From: Paraburkholderia aromaticivorans
Lineage (GTDB): Bacteria; Pseudomonadota; Gammaproteobacteria; Burkholderiales; Burkholderiaceae
Direction of reading: 5' to 3'
Assembly (NCBI RefSeq): GCF_012689525.1
Contig: NZ_CP051514.1
Coordinates: forward strand, 496,001-560,000
Length of the DNA: 64,000 nt
The position numbers and the translations under genes are program-made. The notes beneath the pieces were generated by a model. The model made no database searches. It worked only from the letters and a program-made list of their open reading frames with translations, and was not told the DNA's origin. Positions within the stretch are counted from its first letter, which is position 1; each line of letters starts with the position of its first letter. This document shows positions 26,754-35,049 of this stretch, one piece after another.

Positions 26754-27845
26754 TCATAGGTGGCCTTGCGTCGGTGGTGCGCGAATCGGTGCGGTGCGCT
26801 CCAGGATGTCGATGACGACCATCGGTGCGCCGCAGTGCCGGCAGATGAAGACGGGGCGGATTTCGATGACGGATTCGTGGGGTGATGCGTTGACCGCGGT
26901 CGCGACGTGCAGCAGTTCACGCACTTTCGCGAGACGGGCGCGGCGCACCGGGTTGGCCAGCAGCCCATAGTGCCGGATGCGATGGAACCCGTCAGGCAGC
27001 ACGTGCAGCAAAAAGCGGCGCATGAACTCGCCGGCCTCAAGCGTCATGGTCTTGTAGCGCGTGCGCCCCTTTGCCCGATAGTCCTTCCAGCGGAAGGTCA
27101 CACCGTGCTCATCGAAAGCGACCAGGCGTTGATTGGATATCGCGACGCGGTGCGTATAGCGTGAGAGGTACGCGAGCACGGCTTTGGGCCCTGCAAAGGG
27201 ACGTTTGGCATACACAAACCACTCACAGGCGCGTAGTGGCGCGAGCCACCGGGCGAAGGCCGCGGGATCGGCGAGCCGCGCATACTCGCCGAAGAACTGC
27301 AACTGGCCGCACCGGTGCGTCGCCTCAAGTGCTTCGAGGAAGCGGCGCCGGAACAGGCGGGAGAGGACCCGCACCGGCAGGAAGAAGCCGGGCCGACAGG
27401 CAATCCAGCGCTCGCCATCGGGCGACAGGCCCCCTCCGGGGACAATGCCGTGCACGTGCGGATGATGCGTGAGCGCCGAGCCCCAGGTGTGCAGCACAAG
27501 CGTGGCGCCGATGCTGGCACCCAGATGCTTCGGATCAGCGGCGATGGTGCGCAGCGTTTCGGCAGCGATGTCGAACAGCAGTGCGTAGATGACGGCCTTG
27601 TTGTACCAGGCGATGGCACCGATGGGCGCGGGCAGCGTGAAGACGACGTGGTAGTACTCGACCGGTAGCAGGTCGGCCTGGCGTGCTTCGAGCCAGCGGC
27701 GCGCGGCACTGGCCTGGCACTTCGGGCAATGGCGGTTGCGGCAGGTAATGGAGTGCGCTCCATTAGGCAGAGGTTTTTTTGGTTGGCGGTCGCGGCAACC
27801 AGCGCATCGCCATGTCGTCGGACCTGATCCGCGACCGGTAATCAA
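26754..27845 (-). pseudogene. IS91-family transposase with displaced N-terminus
   Basis: From CRNRHCPKCQASAARRWLEA onward this is a good IS91-type rolling-circle (HUH/Y2-like) transposase. It has the HTWGSALTHHPHVHGIVPGG region, CRPGFFLPVRVLSRLFRRRF, LSRYTHRVAISNQRL, and FRWKDYRAKGRTRYKTM. Upstream of that point (from about 27750) the frame has unrelated sequence where the family has the helical N-terminus and the first zinc-ligand cysteines. Compared with the intact relative at 28123-29328, about 70 residues are lost. A short palindrome TAATGGAGTGCGCTCCATTA (27746-27765) marks the junction. Activity is unlikely. Confidence 0.8.
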
Positions 27846-28122
27846 AAAAACGTTTGTGCTAAACCGCTCCGCAGGCGGTGGCCGCTATGGGCATTGAATG
27901 ACCGCCGCGGTAATTTGTGATGTCTTGCAGGGGTGATCAGACACGGACTTCCGGCGAGAGTGGGAAGCATCACGTGTAAAGGAAGCGGGAATGTGCGCGT
28001 GAAGCGGCAAATCACCCGCCATTCTGGAGTACGCTGGTGCGCCAGCAGATCGAAGGCACGAGTGCAGCCGCGTTGGCCTCGTCAGGAAAGGCGAACGTGT
28101 ACGGAAACAGGTGCGGTGGCAA

Positions 28123-29328
28123 CTAGCGCGCATGGGTGGGACCTGGCGGGGCTCGTGGAAGGCTGCCGGGCATGTCTTCGATGCGGAGCATGTGTCCCTT
28201 GCCACATACGGGGCAGTCGCGCAGTGACTTGCCGGTGAGTCGCTGGTAGCGGTCACGGTAGTCTTCCCCGGGCTCGGCTGCGGCAGCAGCGGGAGCCTCG
28301 ACACCGAGCAGCTGCCTGCAGGTGGCGAGCTTGTCGGCACGGTGGCAGTTGGCGAGCCACCCGTAGCTGCGAATGCGCTTGAAGCCGTCAGGCAGCACAT
28401 GCAGCAGGAAGCGACGGATGAACTCGTCGGCCGTGAGCGTCATGGTCCTTTGTCTGGACTCGTGCCGGTAGTCCTTCCAGCAGAACTGCACGGTGTGCCC
28501 GTCGAAGGCGAGCAGCCGGTTGTTGGAGATGGCGACGCGGTGGGTGTAGCGGCCCAGGTAATCGAGCACGTGTTCGGCACCGCCAAAGGGTGGTTTGGCG
28601 TAGACCACCCACTCCGCCCGTGCCGCGGGTGCAAGCCAGGCTGCGAATTCGACGGGATCGCTCAGGGATTCGAACTGACCGTGCAGGCGCAGCCCGCCGG
28701 CGTCGTAAGCGCGGCGCAGCTGTTGGAGAAACAGGCGGCGAAAGAGCCGTGACAGGACCCGCACGGAAAGGAAGAAGCCGGGACGGCAGGCGATCCAGCG
28801 CTCGCCGTCCGGGGAGATGCCGCCGCCCGGCACAACGCAATGCACATGAGGGTGATGCTGCAGATTCTGTCCCCACGTATGCAGGATCGTGAGGAAGCCG
28901 ATCTCGGCGCCCAGGTGCTTCGGATCGGCGGCGATCGTGCGCAACGTTTCGGCGCTGGCGCGGAACAGCAGATCGTAGAGCGTCCTCCTGTTCTGGAACG
29001 CGAGAGCGGCGATGGTTTCGGGAAGCGTGAAGACGACATGGAAATACTCGGTCGAGGGGAGGAGTTCCGCATGCCGGCGTTCGAGCCATTGCGCGCGGGC
29101 GAGTGACTGGCATTTCGGACAGTGCCGGTTACGACACGAGTCGTAACTGATGCGCTGATGGCCGCATGCATCGCACTGCTCGAGATGGGCACCAAGCGCT
29201 GCGGTACGACACAGCTCGATGGCACTCATCACGCGTCGCTGCACACGACTGAGCCCCTCGGCATGGGATAGCCGGAAACTGGGCCCACACTGGCGGAAAA
29301 TGTCCGCCACTTCGAGCGCCGGCCGCAT
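28123..29328 (-). CDS. IS91-family transposase
   Basis: A 401-residue transposase starting at ATG 29328 (RPALEVADIFRQCGPSFRLS). It has the N-terminal helical region, a zinc-ribbon (LEQCDACGHQRISYDSCRNR then HCPKC), the His-rich catalytic strand (HTWGQNLQHHPHVHCVVPGG), and the GRYTHRVAISNNRLLAFDG and WKDYRHESRQRTMTL segments. A second zinc-type motif (LRDCPVCGKGHM) lies near the end. It drives rolling-circle-like transposition. Length is normal for the family. Confidence 0.93.
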   Translation of the reverse strand: MRPALEVADIFRQCGPSFRLSHAEGLSRVQRRVMSAIELCRTAALGAHLEQCDACGHQRISYDSCRNRHCPKCQSLARAQWLERRHAELLPSTEYFHVVFTLPETIAALAFQNRRTLYDLLFRASAETLRTIAADPKHLGAEIGFLTILHTWGQNLQHHPHVHCVVPGGGISPDGERWIACRPGFFLSVRVLSRLFRRLFLQQLRRAYDAGGLRLHGQFESLSDPVEFAAWLAPAARAEWVVYAKPPFGGAEHVLDYLGRYTHRVAISNNRLLAFDGHTVQFCWKDYRHESRQRTMTLTADEFIRRFLLHVLPDGFKRIRSYGWLANCHRADKLATCRQLLGVEAPAAAAAEPGEDYRDRYQRLTGKSLRDCPVCGKGHMLRIEDMPGSLPRAPPGPTHAR

Positions 29329-29336
29329 GACTGCGC

Positions 29337-30215
29337 TCAGAAGTACTCGGGCGCAGGTGGCGGGGATGGAATGGGTGCAGGGTGCGGTAGCAGATCGAAG
29401 GGACTGGTGGTGGCGCACACGGTGCTGGTGGCCACCTTCAGGTAACGGCACGTTGTCGATAGGGACCTATGGCCCATCAGCAGCTGGATCCGGCGCACGT
29501 CAGTACCGGCTTCCAGCAGATGCGTGGCGAACGCGTGCCGCAAAGAATGGGGTGTCACGGGTTTGGCGATGCCGCTGCGCTTGCGCGCAAGCTCGCATGC
29601 GTCGCCCACGGCATGGCGGGTGATGGGCCGCCCCGGAATGCTGCCTGGAAAGAGCCATTCCTTCGGATGGGCGTCCTGCCAGTACAGCCTCAGGATGTCG
29701 AGTAGCCTCGGGGAGAGCATTACATAGCGATCCTTACGGTTCTTCCCCTGGTTCACACGGATAACCATGCGCTTGCTGTCGATATCGGTGACCTTCAGAT
29801 GCACGACTTCCGACACCCGCAGTCCGGCGGCGTACGCGGTCATCAGGATGGTGCGGTGCTTGAGACTGGCGACCGACTCGAAGAAGGTGGTGATCTCCTC
29901 CAGGCTGAGGACGACCGGCAGTCGGAACGGCTTCCTCGGCAAGGGAAAATCCTCGTCGCTCCAGTCGCGCTTAAGCGTCACACGGTAGAGAAACCGGAGT
30001 GCGCCGATCGTTGGGCCGAGGCTGCCGGGTGCCAGCTTGCGCTCTTCCCGGAGATAGATGAGCCAGGCCCGGATCTCGTCGGGGCCCAGCAGTTCGGGCG
30101 AACGGTGAAAGTGACGGGCGTAACTGGATACCTGAATCAGATAGGACTTCTGTGTGTTCTCGGCGAGATTACGGATCTCCATGTCGTGCAACATGCGTTG
30201 GCGCAGCGGCGTCAT
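29337..30215 (-). CDS. Tyrosine recombinase of the IS91-type element
   Basis: A 292-residue XerC/D-like recombinase starting at ATG 30215 (TPLRQRMLHDMEIRNLAENT). It has a SAM-like N-terminal DNA-binding domain. The catalytic set is Arg in AAGLRVSEVVHLK, His-x-x-Arg in TPHSLRHAFATHLLEAG, His in LLMGHRSLSTT and Tyr in CRYLKV. It is the first gene of a two-gene unit with the IS91 transposase. Recombinases in this position are common in the IS91 subgroup; their role in transposition is not settled. Confidence 0.9.
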   Translation of the reverse strand: MTPLRQRMLHDMEIRNLAENTQKSYLIQVSSYARHFHRSPELLGPDEIRAWLIYLREERKLAPGSLGPTIGALRFLYRVTLKRDWSDEDFPLPRKPFRLPVVLSLEEITTFFESVASLKHRTILMTAYAAGLRVSEVVHLKVTDIDSKRMVIRVNQGKNRKDRYVMLSPRLLDILRLYWQDAHPKEWLFPGSIPGRPITRHAVGDACELARKRSGIAKPVTPHSLRHAFATHLLEAGTDVRRIQLLMGHRSLSTTCRYLKVATSTVCATTSPFDLLPHPAPIPSPPPAPEYF

Positions 30216-30502
30216 GACTAACCTCCTGGAAGCAGTGGTGGAGCCCGGTTGGGCATCCACATACTGCTCCTGGAGGTATCTGCGTCCCCTCGTTGGGATC
30301 CTGCGTCAGCTCACCGCGACAATGAACGTCAGCCATCAGCTCTCGCACTCCTCCCACTACCGCGTCAGCGGTTTAGTACTAGCGTCACTATGTACCCTTC
30401 CGGGTTATGTCGGGTGACACAATTGAACCTCGACGATCGACCGAAGATTGCGGGGTCGTCAAGCAGATCGCTCAAGCGATCACCCGACATAATTTGGTGA
30501 GG

Positions 30503-31501
30503 TTAAAGACTGTTCAGGAAGCCGAGGAGTTCGTCTGTCGGCTTGAAGCGTCCTGGCGTGCCGCGTCGCGGAGTTGCTTTCGCAAGGGCCTGTTCCTTCA
30601 TCGCAAGGGTCGCTTCGACATAGATCTCCGTGGTTTCCACCGATTCATGCCCGAGCCACAACGCGATGACCGAGCGACGAACGCCTGATTGCAGAAGGTC
30701 CATGGCCATAGTGTGTCTCAAACAGTGGACAGTGACCCGCTTCTGCTTCAATGACGGGCAAACTTCACACGCGGTTTTGCGGTGCTTGTTTAGCAAGTAC
30801 TGCACACCATGGACACTGAGGCGTTCACCCCGCTCGCTGGGAAAAAGTACTGCGCCATCGCCGCGTTGTGGTTCTCGCAGCCACGCTTTCAGTACGGCGC
30901 GAGTGGATTTCGCGATGGGGGTACAGCGCTCTTTCCGACCCTTTCCGATTACCCTCACGTGTGCGCCGGTGCCAAGCACCACATCCTCGCGATTGAGTCC
31001 CGTCATCTCGGACAGGCGCAGACCGGTCTGTACCGCGACCAATAGAAAGGCGTGGTCGCGCCGGCCAGACCACGTGCCTTGATCAGGCGCGGCAAGCAAG
31101 GCGTCGACTTCTGGATGCGTCAGAAAGTGAATCAGCGTACGGGTGAAGCGCTTGCTGGGGATGGCAAGCACCCGTTGGATCTGGGCGGCATGGTCTGGTG
31201 CTTCGTAAGCGGCGTAGCGAAAGAAAGAGTGAATCGCCGCGAGGCGCAGATTTCTGGTGCGAACACTAACGCCCTGGTTCTTCTCAATTTCGTCCAGGAA
31301 CGCGACGATCAGAGGAGTATCGATGTCTTCGAGGTTTAGCTGCGACGGTGACTTATGCAGGCGCTGCTGCACGAACTTAAGGAATTGACGATAGGAATCG
31401 CGATAGGCACCGATGGTGTGAGGACTCGCCTGACGCTCTTGCATCAGGCGCTGCGTGAAGAACCGCTCCAGTAACGGAGCAAAGGTGGCAGCTTTATTCA
31501 T
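30503..31501 (-). CDS. ritC: RIT tyrosine recombinase, third gene
   Basis: A 332-residue recombinase. The catalytic Arg is in QTGLRLSEMTGL, His-x-x-Arg in HCLRHTMAMDLLQSG, the following His in LWLGHESVETT and the Tyr in EIYVEATL. The N-terminal half is a typical SAM-like core-binding domain (HTIGAYRDSYRQFLKFVQQR). It overlaps the second gene by four bases (ATGA), so the three are translated together. The RIT recombinases act as a set; the share of each in strand exchange is not known. Confidence 0.88.
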   Translation of the reverse strand: MNKAATFAPLLERFFTQRLMQERQASPHTIGAYRDSYRQFLKFVQQRLHKSPSQLNLEDIDTPLIVAFLDEIEKNQGVSVRTRNLRLAAIHSFFRYAAYEAPDHAAQIQRVLAIPSKRFTRTLIHFLTHPEVDALLAAPDQGTWSGRRDHAFLLVAVQTGLRLSEMTGLNREDVVLGTGAHVRVIGKGRKERCTPIAKSTRAVLKAWLREPQRGDGAVLFPSERGERLSVHGVQYLLNKHRKTACEVCPSLKQKRVTVHCLRHTMAMDLLQSGVRRSVIALWLGHESVETTEIYVEATLAMKEQALAKATPRRGTPGRFKPTDELLGFLNSL

Positions 31502-32442
31502 GGCCGGTCCTCCCAGAGTTGTTCGAGCCGGCGCATCGCCTCGCGCATCAGTTCAGGCGAGCCGTTCAGATACCACTGGGTATCCGCGACGTGAGCATGG
31601 CCGAGGTAGGCTGACAGGATGGGCAGACGGCGCTCCGGGTCATCTCCAGACTTGTACCAGCGCACAAGTGCGTTCGTCGCGAAAACGTGTCTCATGTCGT
31701 GCAGACGCGGCCCGCGACTGTCGGATGCCCCGCGCAAACCAATCTGTCGCGACAATGAATAAAAAGTGCGATGGATCTCACCGACATCCATCCTGTTACC
31801 CCAACTGGAAACAAAGAGATAGGGGGATACCGGTCGACCCGCCCAGTGATGCTCACGCCGCGTGATGTAGTCCGCGAGCACCTTGCATGTCGAGGCATGC
31901 AAAGGAATGAGTCTGGTCTTTCCGAGCTTCGCGCCTCGGATCGTCAATATCGCCTCCGTCAGATCCACATCCTGAAGTTCGAGATTGCGCACTTCACCCA
32001 GGCGCATGCCCGTCACGCTCAACAGCCCGAACAGGCAATGATAGGTCCAGGGCAGCAGTGCACCCCGTTCATAGTGGTATGGCATCTGCAGCGCCGCCTG
32101 TAGCAGGCTACGGATCTCGGCGGCCGAGTATAGGTACGGCCGAGCCCGCTTCGGTCGAAATGGCAATAAACCCGGTGCGGGTATTTCCGTGCGGGGATCG
32201 GTAGCACTACGATATCGCGCGAACCCACGCAACCAGCTCATTCGTTGCGCCCAGCGGTCGGGCTGGACATTTGCGGGTTGCCGAGCCCAGGCGAGGGCCA
32301 ACGTCTGCGTAATGTAAGAAGCTCGATGCTGTTCCATGAACGCGACGAAATCTGGTAGCGCCGTGCTCTCCTCCCTCAATTTGAATCCCAGGCTATGCCT
32401 CAGATCGAGGTAATCCTGAACAGCCTGCCGAAGCGCGTTCAT
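31498..32442 (-). CDS. ritB: RIT tyrosine recombinase, second gene
   Basis: A 314-residue recombinase with Arg in TGMRLGEVRNLEL, His-x-x-Arg in RLHDMRHVFATNALVRW, His in YLGHAHVADTQ and Tyr in WYLNGSPEL. The start at ATG 32442 overlaps the stop of the first recombinase by four bases. The ordering long-short-medium fits RIT elements. Confidence 0.88.
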   Translation of the reverse strand: MNALRQAVQDYLDLRHSLGFKLREESTALPDFVAFMEQHRASYITQTLALAWARQPANVQPDRWAQRMSWLRGFARYRSATDPRTEIPAPGLLPFRPKRARPYLYSAAEIRSLLQAALQMPYHYERGALLPWTYHCLFGLLSVTGMRLGEVRNLELQDVDLTEAILTIRGAKLGKTRLIPLHASTCKVLADYITRREHHWAGRPVSPYLFVSSWGNRMDVGEIHRTFYSLSRQIGLRGASDSRGPRLHDMRHVFATNALVRWYKSGDDPERRLPILSAYLGHAHVADTQWYLNGSPELMREAMRRLEQLWEDRP

Positions 32443-33677
32443 CGTACACCTCCGGGCCAGGGCAACGCGAGTTCACGCAATGCTTTGATGTCGACCCGAG
32501 TGTAGATCATCGTGCTCTGTGGGTGACGATGACCCAACACCTCGCCAATCTCGCTGAGCGAAGCTCCATGGTTCAGCATCTGGGTAGCCAGTCCGTGGCG
32601 AAACTGATGGGCACCCGTTGTGGGCGCGTCGATGCCAGCGCGCTTAAGTGCACGCCGAACGACGCAGCCGAGACCACTTGGCCCACGAAAGCCGGTGATG
32701 TGCGCGCGTGCACGTAAAAATACGCGGCGACTGGCGCTCTTCGGCCGCCCATGTTGCAAGTAGGCGGCGATGGCTTTGCCGACGTCCGCAGGTAAGGGTA
32801 GCTCGATGCGTTGTCCACCCTTGGTGCGCACGCTCAGTTGACCTGCGTCCCAGTCAATATCATCGAGCTCGAGGAAGACCACCTCACTGGAGCGCAACCC
32901 CAATCGCGCGAGCACCAGCAGGATCGCGTAGTCGCGACGACCGACTGCAGTCCGTCGATCGATGCTATCCAGCAACTTCCGTGTCTGGTCTGCTGAGATT
33001 CCCCGGGGAATTGACGGCATCGACCAGTTGGCGACCACGGGCACGGCGGCAGCGAGGTCCAGCGTAATGTCGCCGCGATAGCGCAAATAGCGCAGAAAGG
33101 ATCGCAGGGCAGTGGTCATAATCTTCGCCTGTTTTAAATGCAGTCGTGGCGCCTGAACTTGCACAAAGTGCACGACATCGGCCGCACGTAGTTTCGATAG
33201 CATGACCTTCCCGTCGCCGAAACGATGTTTGAGAAACTCTCGGACGAACGGCACGTAATGAATGATTGTGGCTCTGGCGAGAGCTTGAATATTGCGCAAG
33301 TACTCCTCGTACTCCTGTACACACCGCTCAGCTGGCGAAATCCGAATTGTTGCCATCTGCTCAGGCGGAACCACGCCTTCGCCACGAAGAAAATCAATAA
33401 GCTGTCTGAGCGCTGCCCGATCATCGTTGCGAGGCTGGAAATGCAGGGCACGATAGCGTAAATATCGTGTTGCGTGATCGAGGCCGATATCCCGTACTTC
33501 GACACCTCTCTGTTTAAGCCATCGACTGAAACATGCGGCGATCCGGACCTTCCGTTTCAGGGACCACACGTTGTAACCCTGCGCGCTGATGGAGTTGGCA
33601 AAGGATGATAAATGGGCTGCGAGTGGACCTTCAGGTTCTCGCGAGAGAACGACCTGATCATGAATGACGTACTTCAC
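32439..33677 (-). CDS. ritA: RIT tyrosine recombinase, first gene
   Basis: A 412-residue recombinase with an extra N-terminal region (YVIHDQVVLSREPEGPLAAH). The catalytic residues are Arg in LARLGLRSSEVVFLELDD, His-x-x-Arg in GAHQFRHGLATQMLNHG, His in VLGHRHPQSTM and Tyr in IYTRVDIKALRE. It starts 105 bases inside the right terminal repeat, so the promoter of the trio must lie in that interval. Confidence 0.88.
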   Translation of the reverse strand: MKYVIHDQVVLSREPEGPLAAHLSSFANSISAQGYNVWSLKRKVRIAACFSRWLKQRGVEVRDIGLDHATRYLRYRALHFQPRNDDRAALRQLIDFLRGEGVVPPEQMATIRISPAERCVQEYEEYLRNIQALARATIIHYVPFVREFLKHRFGDGKVMLSKLRAADVVHFVQVQAPRLHLKQAKIMTTALRSFLRYLRYRGDITLDLAAAVPVVANWSMPSIPRGISADQTRKLLDSIDRRTAVGRRDYAILLVLARLGLRSSEVVFLELDDIDWDAGQLSVRTKGGQRIELPLPADVGKAIAAYLQHGRPKSASRRVFLRARAHITGFRGPSGLGCVVRRALKRAGIDAPTTGAHQFRHGLATQMLNHGASLSEIGEVLGHRHPQSTMIYTRVDIKALRELALPWPGGVR

Positions 33678-33807
33678 GACGAACTCCTTCCCCGACCTGG
33701 GGAGCGGGTGGAAGGAGCCCAGATTATCTCTATCCCGCGTTGCGCATTTGCCCGGGAATACGCGCTATCACGCGGCTACAAGACATAACCCGGAAGGGTA
33801 CATAGTG

Positions 33808-34518
33808 GCGCAACGTATGCATGGACACGCGCTTGTCGATCTGGGCCGCCTCGGCGGCGGCATGAATGGCGCGGTTCAGTTGATGCGTGGTGAGCGGATC
33901 GACGGGATCGAGCCCGGGGAAGAGCCAACCGCCGTCGAGCATCCTGCCCTGGGCACGGGCCACGCGCCACCAGACCCGCAGACGTTCAAGCAGCACCGGC
34001 GAGAGCAGCGCGTAGCGGTCCTTGCGGCCCTTGCCCTGTTCGATGCGCAGGGTCATGCGCTGGCTATCGACATCGCCGACCTTGAGCGCTACCACTTCGC
34101 CGGCGCGCAGTCCGGCCCCATAGGCGACTGACAGCGCGGCCTGGTGCTTCAGGTTGCCCGTTGCGGCGATGAGCCGTCGTACCTCATCGGGGCTGAGGAC
34201 GACGGGCAGTGTGCGGGGCACGCGCACGGGCTGCATCCGGGCCATCCGTTCGGGCTCGTGGAGCGTGACTTCGAAGAAGAACTTCAGTCCGGTGATCGCA
34301 GCGTTCAGCGAGACCGGTGATATGCCGTGATCGACCAGATGCAACTGGTAGCTTCGCAGATCCTCAATGGTGGCGGTATCGGGCGAGCGCCCGAGAAACC
34401 GGGCAAACTCGCGCACGATGCGCAGATAGGTGGCTTGCGTCTTGGGAGAGAGCTGGCGCATGTGCATGTCGTCAATCATGCGCTGACGCAGCGGGCTGAC
34501 GCTCGGTTGAGAGGTCAT
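33808..34518 (-). pseudogene. IS91-type tyrosine recombinase cut by the RIT element
   Basis: Starts at ATG 34518 (MTSQPSVSPLRQRMIDDMHM) and is well conserved through AYGAGLRAGEVVALKVGDVD and the catalytic SMHTLRH, at which point the RIT terminal repeat begins. The remaining frame reads into the RIT end. The last third, including the catalytic His and Tyr, is missing. The upstream region to 34637 (CTACCGCGCGAGCGGTTT) is the IS91-type terminus also seen at 12425 and 30374. Confidence 0.85.
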
Positions 34519-34637
34519 GATTCGGCTCCTGCTGGAGAACGAGGCGGATTGCCTCATTCGCCAACATACGGAACCCCGCAGCAGACCCCTCACAAACCAC
34601 CACGCTTAGCCGGAGCCCCCTACCGCGCGAGCGGTTT

Positions 34638-35049
34638 CGTTCCCCGGCCAATTGTTGCCGCTCGTCCATCCCACAAAACCGTCATTCGAACGGCTGAGTC
34701 ACTCTGAAACCTGCCGGATGTTCCTGTAGAAGCATCTCGGCCTTAACCGACATTCAGCTAACGATATCGGTGAGGCGGCTACAGATCGCTTTTCTGAAGT
34801 CCACCTGTTGCCAGCCGCGAATGTCAGGTCTCGCTGCCAGCAACCGCGTAATACTCTCCAGACCTTCAACGCACCTCCAGACAGTTTCCCCACGTGCATG
34901 ACGCATGGTTTGCATACCTGCAAAAATGCGCCTTGCCCACAAGCCATCCCCTTACTACGGTATGAACTAACTGACGCCGTTCCATTTCTTGCTCGTTGCC
35001 AGATGCCCCGGGCTGGCAAGCAAGTTGCGGTCGTCACTGGAGTCTGGCC
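34638..35049. other. Junction between mobile region and island, no gene
   Basis: About 410 bases from the last IS91-type terminus to the start of the cyclase-ATPase gene. No recognisable protein is encoded on either strand. The promoter of the cyclase-ATPase gene should be here. Confidence 0.5.

Larger units (their letters stand above)
27861..30374 (-). mobile_element. IS91-type element with its own tyrosine recombinase
   Basis: The unit contains a tyrosine recombinase gene followed after eight bases by an IS91-family transposase gene, both on the minus strand. Its limits are marked by AAACCGCT at 27861 and AGCGGTTT ending at 30374, inverted relative to each other and each next to a short GC-rich hairpin (CGC..GCGG). 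The same terminus motif occurs at 12425 and 34637 beside related recombinase starts. Boundaries are inferred from these shared ends. Confidence 0.7.
30386..33807 (-). mobile_element. RIT element (recombinases in trio)
   Basis: A 3422-bp element with three overlapping tyrosine recombinase genes in one direction, the defining layout of RIT elements. Its ends are perfect 26-base inverted repeats at 30386-30411 and 33782-33807 (outer part CACTATGTACCCTTCC). Just inside the left repeat there is a further inverted pair TTATGTCGGGTGA (30405-30417) and TCACCCGACATAA (30480-30492). The right end interrupts the catalytic region of an IS91-type recombinase. The left flank is different DNA, so a deletion or a later rearrangement removed the other half of the target. 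Confidence 0.9.
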
